64,000 nucleotides of DNA from Acidimicrobiia bacterium (GTDB lineage Bacteria; Actinomycetota; Acidimicrobiia; Acidimicrobiales; Aldehydirespiratoraceae): positions 105,486 to 169,485 of the forward strand of contig JAJEDD010000041.1 in assembly GCA_022821685.1 (NCBI GenBank), in the 5' to 3' direction. The translations under genes and the position numbers were made by a program. Positions 57,336 through 64,000 of this stretch are shown piece after piece. The notes under the pieces were generated by a model. The model was not told the DNA's origin. It did not search any database and saw only the letters and a list, made by a program, of their open reading frames with translations. Within the stretch, counting starts at the first letter, position 1. The number at the start of each line of letters is the position of its first letter.

Positions 57336-59239
57336 CGTCTCGAGCGGCGGTGGCCGCGGTGCTGGCGTGGCTGGTAGTGCTGCCAGCGCTGGGCGCCACC
57401 GATTCGACGCTGTTCACTATGACGCTGATGTTCACCAGCGTGGCGGTGGCCATCAACTGGAACCTGACCGGGGGCTTCACCGGCTACGTGGACTTCGGCC
57501 ACGCGGTGTGGTTCGGCCTCGGCGCCTACGCCACCACCATCCTGATGTCGCTGCAGGCCAACAGCCTGGGCATCGGCTGGCCGCCGATTCCCGCCATCGT
57601 TGCCGGAGCGGTGGTGGCCGGGGTGCTGGCCGGGCTTATCGGGCGGGCCACCATGCGGCTGCGGGGCCCCTACTTCTCCATCGCCATGCTGGGCACGTTC
57701 GTGGCGATGCGCGAGATCGTGCGCACCTGGGGCGGCCTCACCGGCGGGGGCGTCGGCCTGACCCTGCCCCCCTACCTGAACCGGCAGCTCTTCTACTACC
57801 TGGAGCTGGTGCTGGTGGTGGGACTGATCGCGCTCACCTGGCGGCTGCGCCGCACCCGCTTCGGAGCCGCTCTGGTGGCCATACGCGAGGACGAGCTGGG
57901 CGCCGGGACGCGGGGCATCTCGACCACCCGCCTCAAGGTGGCCGTGTTCAGCTTCGCAGGCGCCTCCACCGGGCTGTTCGGCGGACTCTGGGCCTACCAG
58001 AACACGTTCGTCGACCCCGACATCGCCTTCACCGAGGTGCGGACCATCGACGCGGTCATGGGAACGCTGCTGGGCGGGCTGGGAACGGTGGCCGGGCCGG
58101 TGGTGGGCTCGGTGGCGCTCTACTGGCTGCGCGAGGTGCTGTGGGCCAACCTGCTCGACTATCACCTGGTGGCGCAGGGCGTGCTGCTCATCGTGATCGT
58201 GCTGCTAGCGCCCCGCGGCATCGTCGGCGCATTCGACCGCCGGGGCACATCGCTGCTGAGGCTCTGGCGCCGACAGCCCGCGGCTGTCCCCGATGCTGCC
58301 GATGGCGGTGCCGATGCCCACGGCGCCGAGCACACATCCGACGCTGCCAACGACGACGTTGAGACCCGCAGCACGGAGCACACATCCGACGCTGCCGACG
58401 GGCATGCCGGAGCGGACACCAGCGACCGTGCCCCCGAGCGGACTGCGGCGCCGGTGGTGCTGCAGGGCCGGGGCATCGTCAAGCGCTTCGGCGGGCTCAC
58501 CGCGGTCGACAGGGTGGACATCGAGGTGTCGGGGGGCGAGATGGTGGGGCTGATCGGCCCCAACGGCAGCGGCAAGACCACCCTGTTCGACTGCCTGAGC
58601 CGGGTGCAGAGCCTCGACGCAGGCACGATCCGCCTCGACGGCGCCGACATCTCCCGGCTGCCCCCGCACCGGGTGGCCCGGCTGGGCGTGTCGCGGACCT
58701 TTCAGATCATCCGGGTGTACCGCGACCTCACCGTGCGCGAGAACTTGGAGTTGAGCATCCAGTGGGGCCGGGTCGGGCTGCGGGGCCTGTTCAGCCGCAC
58801 CGACGGCGAGACCCGTCGCCGGGCCGAGCGGCTCATGGAGTTCCTGTTGCTGGCCCCCCTGGCCGACGAGCCCGCGGGAACGCTGTCGGGCGGGCAGCGC
58901 CGGCTGCTGGAGATCGGCATGGCGCTCATGAGCGAACCGAGGCTGGTGCTGCTCGACGAGGCCACCGCCGGCGTCAACCCGAGCCTGGTGGAGGACATCA
59001 AGGACCGGCTGAGGGCGGTGAACTCTGAGCAGGGCGTCGCCTTCCTGCTGGTGGAGCACAACGTGCAGTTCGTGGCCGACCTCTGCGACCGGGTGGTGGT
59101 GCTGGACGCGGGGGGCAAGCTGGCCGAGGGCACCCCGAGCCAGATCATGGACGACCCCGCCGTGATCGAGGCCTACTTCGGTGCCCCCGGCCGAGAGCGG
59201 TCCGACCCCAGAGGCGAAGGCAACGGAGCCGAGCAGTGA
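57221..59239 (+). CDS. fused LivM-type permease and LivG-type ATPase
   Basis: This 672-residue protein joins a LivM permease (about 45-340; GYVDFGHAVWFGLGAYATTI, RLKVAVFSFAGASTGLFGGL) to a LivG ATPase (about 410-665). A linker of about 60 residues contains repeats of EHTSDAA. The ATPase has Walker A GPNGSGKTT, signature LSGGQRRL, Walker B LVLLDEAT, and the H-loop VEHNV. LivM-LivG fusions are known in some genomes, but with the previous fusion they reduce the importer to three genes. The N-terminal repeat comes from the 69-bp duplication. Confidence 0.92.
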   Translation: MSALRQRPANGPGRTATGGRHGGISILKQRLAEGPGRTASRAAVAAVLAWLVVLPALGATDSTLFTMTLMFTSVAVAINWNLTGGFTGYVDFGHAVWFGLGAYATTILMSLQANSLGIGWPPIPAIVAGAVVAGVLAGLIGRATMRLRGPYFSIAMLGTFVAMREIVRTWGGLTGGGVGLTLPPYLNRQLFYYLELVLVVGLIALTWRLRRTRFGAALVAIREDELGAGTRGISTTRLKVAVFSFAGASTGLFGGLWAYQNTFVDPDIAFTEVRTIDAVMGTLLGGLGTVAGPVVGSVALYWLREVLWANLLDYHLVAQGVLLIVIVLLAPRGIVGAFDRRGTSLLRLWRRQPAAVPDAADGGADAHGAEHTSDAANDDVETRSTEHTSDAADGHAGADTSDRAPERTAAPVVLQGRGIVKRFGGLTAVDRVDIEVSGGEMVGLIGPNGSGKTTLFDCLSRVQSLDAGTIRLDGADISRLPPHRVARLGVSRTFQIIRVYRDLTVRENLELSIQWGRVGLRGLFSRTDGETRRRAERLMEFLLLAPLADEPAGTLSGGQRRLLEIGMALMSEPRLVLLDEATAGVNPSLVEDIKDRLRAVNSEQGVAFLLVEHNVQFVADLCDRVVVLDAGGKLAEGTPSQIMDDPAVIEAYFGAPGRERSDPRGEGNGAEQ

Positions 59240-59967
59240 ACGGGGCGCCGCTGCTGGATGTGCGCTCGGTGTCCGCCGGCTACGCGCCCGGTCACGACGT
59301 CATCCGCGGTATCGACCTCGAAGTGCGCGCCGGTGAGATCGTGTGCGTGATCGGCCCCAACGGCGCGGGCAAGTCAACGGTGTTCAAAGCGGTCTACGGG
59401 CTGGTGCCAGTGCGCTCCGGGCAGGTGCTCTGCGACGGCGACGACATCACCAACATCAACCCGTCCGACGCCCTGGCCACGGCCGGGATCGCCATCGTGC
59501 CCCAGCTGCGCAGCTCGTTCGCCCAGATGACCGTCTACGAGAACCTCGAGCTGGGCATGTACCGCTGCACCGACCGGGCCCGGGTGCGCGAGCGCATCGG
59601 CTTCGTGTGCGACCTGTTCCCGAGGTTGGGCGCCCGGGCCCGCCAAGCGGCCGGGACGATGTCGGGAGGCGAGCAGCGGATGCTGGAGATCGGCCGCGCC
59701 CTCATGTGGGAGCCGCGCCTGGTGCTGATGGACGAGCCCTCGGCCGGGCTGTCGCCCATCGTGACCGCGGAGGTGTTCGAGACGGTCCGGCGGCTCAACC
59801 GGGAGATCTCCCTCACCGCCCTGATGATCGAGCAGAACGCCCGCCAGGGCCTAGAGGCCAGCCACCGCGGCTACGTGATCGAACACGGCCAAGTCACCCA
59901 CAACCGCAGCTCAGCCGACCTGCTGGCCGACCCGAACGTGCGTCGAGCCTTCCTAGGCGCCCGCTGA
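59236..59967 (+). CDS. LivF-type ABC transporter ATPase
   Basis: The 243-residue protein is the second nucleotide-binding subunit: Walker A GPNGAGKST, signature MSGGEQRML, Walker B LVLMDEPSAGLSP, and IEQNA in place of the usual His loop, a LivF trait. GTG 59236 overlaps the previous stop (GTGA). It completes an importer for branched-chain amino acids, amides or urea-like solutes. Confidence 0.93.
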   Translation: MNGAPLLDVRSVSAGYAPGHDVIRGIDLEVRAGEIVCVIGPNGAGKSTVFKAVYGLVPVRSGQVLCDGDDITNINPSDALATAGIAIVPQLRSSFAQMTVYENLELGMYRCTDRARVRERIGFVCDLFPRLGARARQAAGTMSGGEQRMLEIGRALMWEPRLVLMDEPSAGLSPIVTAEVFETVRRLNREISLTALMIEQNARQGLEASHRGYVIEHGQVTHNRSSADLLADPNVRRAFLGAR

Positions 59968-60210
59968 CCCCAGGTAGGGCCACTTTCCCGACGCGACCGC
60001 CAACCCGCAGCCGACACCCTGTCAGTTCGGCCCGCGCCAGGTGGTCCAGTACGCACCCGCCCCTCCAGCGCCGACCAGCCACCGCCGAGGCCGATCCCGC
60101 GTCGCTCAGACTTCCGGCGCCGTCAGTGGACAGCCGGCCGTTCATGCCGTAGGGTGACGTGCTGCGCAACCCGCAACGCAACCGTCCGGCGACGCCACGC
60201 CCGTGTTGCC

Positions 60211-61302
60211 GTGAGCCTCATCGGTGTCGCCAAGTCCTACGGGGACGTGGAGGTGCTCCGGCCGTTCGACCTTCAGGTGGCGGAGGGAGAGTTCGTTGTC
60301 CTGCTCGGCCCGTCCGGATGCGGCAAGAGCACGATTCTGAAGATGATCGCAGGACTGGAGGAGGCGACTCACGGCGAGATCCATGTCGCCGGCGATCTCG
60401 TCAACTATGTCCGCCCTCGCGACCGCAATGTGGCGATGGTGTTCCAGAACTACGCCCTGTATCCGCACATGACGGTCCGAGAGAACATCGCGTTCCCGCT
60501 ACGGATGTCGCGACGGCCCCGGCTCAGGCGGTCCACCATAGATGGGCGCACCCTGGAGGCCGCCGAGATCGTCGACCTGACGCAGTATCTGGATCGCAAG
60601 CCGGCGCAGCTGAGCGGCGGGCAGCGCCAGCGCGTCGCGTTGGCGCGTGCCATCATCCGTCAACCAGCCGTGTTCTTGATGGACGAGCCGCTCTCCAACC
60701 TGGATGCGCTGTTGCGAGCCGACATGAGAACCAGCCTGCTGGACGTGCATTCACGCATAAGGAAGGCGACGCTGTATGTGACCCACGACCAGATTGAGGC
60801 CATGACGATGGCCGACCGGGTCGTGGTGCTCAACGATGGACGGATTCAACAAGTCGGTGAGCCACACGAGTTGTACACCGCCCCCGCGAACACTTTCGTT
60901 GCGCAGTTCATCGGCAGCCCCAGGATGTCGTTGCATCCGACGTCGGCCGGGCCCGACGGCCTCTTCCGCTTTGGGGGAGCATCGCTGGTGATCGATGAAG
61001 ACATCGCAGCGGATCCAGCCGCGGCGATGACCGTTGGCGTGCGGCCGAGTGCACTCAGGGTCACTGACGCGGGGGACGCGTGCCTTGCGGGGAGGGTGAG
61101 GCGACGCGACTATCTCGGCAGCGACAGCTACCTCGAGGTCCAGCTCTCGGACGGGTCGTCGGTCATGGTGCGCACGGATGCGGACAGCCCCCTGGAGTCG
61201 GGAGACGATGTGCATGTCGACGCCGAGCCCGGCGCGTTCCACCTCTTCGACGAGGCCGGCGACCGGGTGTGCAGCGCTTCCGCCAGGTCTCGGGAGCGAT
61301 GA
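60211..61302 (+). CDS. MalK/UgpC-type sugar ABC transporter ATPase
   Basis: This 363-residue ATPase has Walker A GPSGCGKST, Q-loop FQNYALYPHMTV, signature LSGGQRQRV, Walker B FLMDEPLSNLDA, and the C-terminal TOBE/OB regulatory domain (VGVRPSALRV). Such subunits drive sugar or glycerol-phosphate importers. No matching permease or binding protein is in the window. GTG 60211 (MSLIGVAKSYGD) fits family length; an in-frame GTG at 60154 adds 19 basic residues. The 243-nt gap after the LivF gene shows no other gene. Confidence 0.88.
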   Translation: MSLIGVAKSYGDVEVLRPFDLQVAEGEFVVLLGPSGCGKSTILKMIAGLEEATHGEIHVAGDLVNYVRPRDRNVAMVFQNYALYPHMTVRENIAFPLRMSRRPRLRRSTIDGRTLEAAEIVDLTQYLDRKPAQLSGGQRQRVALARAIIRQPAVFLMDEPLSNLDALLRADMRTSLLDVHSRIRKATLYVTHDQIEAMTMADRVVVLNDGRIQQVGEPHELYTAPANTFVAQFIGSPRMSLHPTSAGPDGLFRFGGASLVIDEDIAADPAAAMTVGVRPSALRVTDAGDACLAGRVRRRDYLGSDSYLEVQLSDGSSVMVRTDADSPLESGDDVHVDAEPGAFHLFDEAGDRVCSASARSRER

Positions 61303-62234
61303 GTCCCGTGTGGCAGCTGATCGCCGGCGGCGTCTCCGCCCCGGAGGGACCCACGCTTGGGCCGGGCGGCTGGATTCTGAACGTCTGCAGCTTCAGCCGC
61401 GCCGCCAACCCGAAGGTGGTCGGCGGCGACATCGTCGCCACCCACCCTGATCGCCCGGGCGACACACGACGGCTGTTCAACACCTGCGCCGACGGCGTGG
61501 AGGGGATCCCCGCCGCGCTCGCCTTCGGCCCCGACGGCGGGCTGTACATCACCGACGAGGGTCACCGGGCAATCCTGAGGGCGTCCGACGACGGTGAGTT
61601 GACGGTGCACGTCCGGTCACCGAACGGCCCGAACGATCTCAGCTTCGATCGAGAGGGCAACCTGTGGTTCACCGATCCCTGGGGATCGAGCGTCGCCGAC
61701 GCCATCGGAGGCGTCTACGTCCTCCGGGCCGGGAAAGCGGCTCTGGAGCTGGTTGCCCGTGGGTTGGCGTTTCCCAACGGCATCGTGGCCACGGACGAAC
61801 ACGTGACCTACGCCGAGACCAGGACGAATCGGCTCTGGCGCCACCATCGACTCCCCGACGGCGCCCTCGACGATGCCGAGCTGTTCGCCGAGTTGCCGCA
61901 TCAGGAGGGAGTCGAAGTCCAGGGGCCCGACGGCATGTGCCTGGATGTGCACGGAAACCTCTACGTGGCGCACTACGGCGCCGGTTGTGTCCGTGTCCTC
62001 GGGCCCGACGGCACTGAACTCCGGGCCGTGGACGTCCCCGGGCGCAACCCGACGAACATCTGCTTCGGCGGCCCCGACATGGCAACGCTGTTCGTCACGC
62101 TCGACGACACCGATCAGGTCGTCGCGGCCACAGCACCGCACGCCGGGGCCCCGGTCCAGTTCTGCCCTTCGGTCTCGACGGCATCAGCCTTCGACAGATG
62201 GGCCGACCTCATCGACACGAGCCCCGCCCTATGA
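61299..62234 (+). CDS. SMP-30/gluconolactonase-like protein
   Basis: This 311-residue six-bladed beta-propeller shows SMP-30 features: APEGPTLGPGG (metal-binding Glu), NDLSFDREGNLWFTDPWGSS (Asn/Asp ligands), and GPDGMCLDVHGNLYVAHYGA. These enzymes hydrolyse sugar lactones. It overlaps the upstream ATPase gene by four bases (ATGA), suggesting a sugar-uptake and oxidation unit. Confidence 0.87.
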   Translation: MSPVWQLIAGGVSAPEGPTLGPGGWILNVCSFSRAANPKVVGGDIVATHPDRPGDTRRLFNTCADGVEGIPAALAFGPDGGLYITDEGHRAILRASDDGELTVHVRSPNGPNDLSFDREGNLWFTDPWGSSVADAIGGVYVLRAGKAALELVARGLAFPNGIVATDEHVTYAETRTNRLWRHHRLPDGALDDAELFAELPHQEGVEVQGPDGMCLDVHGNLYVAHYGAGCVRVLGPDGTELRAVDVPGRNPTNICFGGPDMATLFVTLDDTDQVVAATAPHAGAPVQFCPSVSTASAFDRWADLIDTSPAL

Positions 62235-62247
62235 CACAGGCGGGGCT
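62220..62247. terminator. bidirectional terminator between lactonase and IclR genes
   Basis: AGCCCCGCC (62220-62228) and GGCGGGGCT (62239-62247) form a perfect 9-bp stem with a 10-base loop, exactly between the two convergent stops. Both stop codons lie in or beside it. T runs are absent. Confidence 0.6.
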
Positions 62248-63010
62248 ATGGCTTGGCGGGGCCGGCACCGTCGACCCACCCGAATTCTCGTGAGATGCCG
62301 CGACTAGTCTCGAACAGCCGCGGCACCATGGTGAGCAGGGTGTCGTAGTCGCACGACAGGATCGTCGTGGTGACCGACACAGACCCGATGACCGATCTGG
62401 ACGCATCGAAGACGGGAGCCGCTATGCAGTTGACCCACGGCTCGTGTTCAAGGTGGTCGATCGCGTAGCCGCGTTCCTGGGTTGCCCGGAGATCCTCGAG
62501 GTACTCGTCCGGACCGGCGAGCGTGTTCTCGGTATGGACAACGAAGTCGATCCCACGCACGATGCGAAGCTGATCCTCAACCGGAAGAAAGGCCATGATC
62601 GCCTTGGCGACGCCTGTGCAATGAAGCGGGGCGCTGTTGCCCACGCGGGAGTACATGCGCACCGTCTGCCTGGCTTCCCGCTTGTCGATGTAGACGACAT
62701 TGTCGGCTTCGAGCATTGCGAGGTGGATTGTGTGCTCCACCTCCTGGCTGAGCTGGGTGATGAAGGGTGCCGCGACCGCGCGCAGGTCGATGTGCTCCAG
62801 TGCGGCGTTTGCGAGACTGATCACACGGCGACCCAGGCGGAACACGTTGTGAGCGTCGCGTACGACCATTTGTTCCGCCTCGAGAACCTGCAGCGTGCGG
62901 AGCGCGGTGCTGCGGTGGGTGCCCATGAACGAGGCTACCTGTTCGATGGACGATGGATTCTCGGCAATGAGTCCCAACACTCGGACGGCTCGCTGCACGG
63001 TCTGGCTCAT
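62246..63010 (-). CDS. IclR-family transcriptional regulator
   Basis: The 254-residue protein has an N-terminal winged helix (QRAVRVLGLIAENPSSIEQV, THRSTALRTLQVLEAE) and a C-terminal effector domain (LHCTGVAKAIMAFL, ERGYAIDHLEHEPWVNCIAA). IclR regulators often control nearby sugar-acid or aromatic catabolism, here perhaps the lactonase or aldolase genes. ATG 63010 has GGGGGAA upstream and replaces a start six codons earlier. Confidence 0.9.
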   Translation of the reverse strand: MSQTVQRAVRVLGLIAENPSSIEQVASFMGTHRSTALRTLQVLEAEQMVVRDAHNVFRLGRRVISLANAALEHIDLRAVAAPFITQLSQEVEHTIHLAMLEADNVVYIDKREARQTVRMYSRVGNSAPLHCTGVAKAIMAFLPVEDQLRIVRGIDFVVHTENTLAGPDEYLEDLRATQERGYAIDHLEHEPWVNCIAAPVFDASRSVIGSVSVTTTILSCDYDTLLTMVPRLFETSRGISREFGWVDGAGPAKP

Positions 63011-63049
63011 CGTTCCCCCGGTCGGCAATGCATGGTCTCGTTGCTGGAT

Positions 63050-64000
63050 TCAGAATTCCGTAGCGAGGACCGCGACGATGGTGCCATCGTCGGCCACCTC
63101 CAGAATGTGGGTCCACTTGTCGAACGTCGTGCACGGATGGCTGATCCCGAGAGTGACGAAGTCGCCGACGGCGAGTTCATCTGTCGGGCTGATCCCCAGG
63201 AATGCGTGCTGGTCCATGAGCTTGGTCACTCGCCACGAGGCAGGAACAGCGGTGCGGCGGCTTCGACGTTGCCGCCACAACGGGACCGGCAGACCCTCGT
63301 CGAAAGATACGTCTCGCTTGCCGATATCGAGGAGCGCAAGGTCCGGTTCGGGCCTGGACATGACCTGAGCGATGGCTTCGAGAGCCGGCCGCAACGGTGG
63401 CAGGCAGGGATGACGGCTCAGCGGAGAGAGCTGTTCGTAGAGGCCGCTGTCGTGGGTGATGTAGCAGCCGCTGCGGAGCACGAGTTCGGCCTCGTGGGCC
63501 TTGGCGACGGGCCCGACGATGTCCACGACATCGTCGAAGCAGGCACTCCCGCCCGCGGTGATGATCGGCGTACGGGCCGCATCGAGCAGCCCGAGACCGG
63601 CGATCCGCTCGAATGACGCGGCGAGCTGTCGCAGGTACTCGCGAACGGCCTGTCGGTCGCTGTTGCGGGCGGAGATGAACACGCCCTCGTACCCAGCGAT
63701 ACCGACACACCGCACCGAGGGCAGAGCGTCGGCTTCTTCGGCGAGGGCGACCGCCGCGTCAAGGTCGCGGACTCCGCTGCGCCCGCCGGCACGGCCGATC
63801 TCGACTAGCACCGAGACGTTTCGGGCGTCGCCGCGGTCAAGGAGCAGGAGCCCCTCGCGCGAATCGACGAAGCAATAGAGCTCGAGGCCGTGCGTGGCCG
63901 CCTCGGACACCCATGCGATTGCAGCCTCATTGACCAGCTGGTTGGCAAGCATGATGCGGCGCACGCCGTGGTGAAGCAGCGTTCGAGCCTGGACCACATT
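63050..64000 (-). CDS. D-threonine aldolase/alanine racemase-fold enzyme, partial
   Basis: The C-terminal 316 residues of a metal- and PLP-dependent D-threonine aldolase or D-serine dehydratase-like protein; the start lies beyond 64000. It has the TIM-barrel part (VEIGRAGGRSGVRD, ITAGGSACFDDVVDIVG) and the C-terminal domain with the metal ligands in MDQHAFLGI and LGISHPCTTFDKW. The PLP lysine is upstream of the window. It is likely regulated by the IclR gene next to it. Confidence 0.85.
   Translation of the reverse strand, partial: NVVQARTLLHHGVRRIMLANQLVNEAAIAWVSEAATHGLELYCFVDSREGLLLLDRGDARNVSVLVEIGRAGGRSGVRDLDAAVALAEEADALPSVRCVGIAGYEGVFISARNSDRQAVREYLRQLAASFERIAGLGLLDAARTPIITAGGSACFDDVVDIVGPVAKAHEAELVLRSGCYITHDSGLYEQLSPLSRHPCLPPLRPALEAIAQVMSRPEPDLALLDIGKRDVSFDEGLPVPLWRQRRSRRTAVPASWRVTKLMDQHAFLGISPTDELAVGDFVTLGISHPCTTFDKWTHILEVADDGTIVAVLATEF

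Overview
The window is a high-GC bacterial chromosome segment, most likely from an actinobacterium. I infer this from the ribosomal and RNA polymerase gene order, the frequent GTG starts, the C+ (zinc) forms of S14 and L36, and the actinobacterial-type rifampicin region of RpoB. Acidimicrobiia is my guess within that phylum, but I cannot test it from sequence alone.

Layout. Positions 1-14811 (minus strand) hold the alpha, spc and S10 ribosomal operons read backwards, from partial rplQ to rplC, with secY, adk and infA inside. About 15 kb (15118-29965) of mostly plus-strand accessory DNA then separates rplC from rpsJ, which normally sit side by side. This block holds an AI-2E-type permease, a Druantia type III-like anti-phage pair (DruH-like and DruE-like), a fused nuclease-methylase-specificity protein, a divergent trpC, a frameshifted scar of the tuf-rpsJ junction, and an AAA ATPase. 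The minus-strand ribosomal block resumes at rpsJ (30170) with tuf, fusA, rpsG, rpsL, rpoC and rpoB. A wrecked toxin-antitoxin/ATPase insert lies between fusA and rpsG. Next come a tyrosine phosphatase, rplL-rplJ, rplA-rplK, nusG, secE and tRNA-Trp, then an ECF sigma/anti-sigma pair, tRNA-Met and tRNA-Thr.

From 49.8 kb the content is metabolic and accessory: a CitE/HpcH-like lyase, a serine beta-lactamase-like hydrolase, an acyl-CoA synthetase, a graveyard of toxin-antitoxin genes, and a branched-chain amino acid-type ABC transporter packed into three genes by two gene fusions. The window ends with a MalK-type ATPase, an SMP-30 lactonase, an IclR regulator and a partial D-threonine aldolase-like enzyme.

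Three structural themes run through the window. (1) A MITE-like element of about 135-150 bp with roughly 23-bp imperfect terminal inverted repeats and a TTA/TAA target duplication is present in five long copies and one fragment. One copy splits a DUF5615 toxin gene, which shows it has moved. (2) Stop-start junctions between co-transcribed genes repeatedly carry short duplications. These make mini-cistrons that start at the upstream stop, imitate the start of the next gene, and end at its start codon (rpoA/rplQ, rpsK/rpsD, rpmJ/rpsM, rplR/rpsE, rpsL/rpsG). A 69-bp tandem duplication at the LivH/LivM junction shows the same process inside a coding region. (3) The core ribosomal superoperon has tolerated several insertions: the defence island, the TA wreck, a MITE between rpmC and rpsQ, and a sigma factor between tRNA genes.

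The best candidate for an undescribed system is the DruH-like/DruE-like pair followed by a single-chain restriction-modification protein, embedded in the S10 operon.
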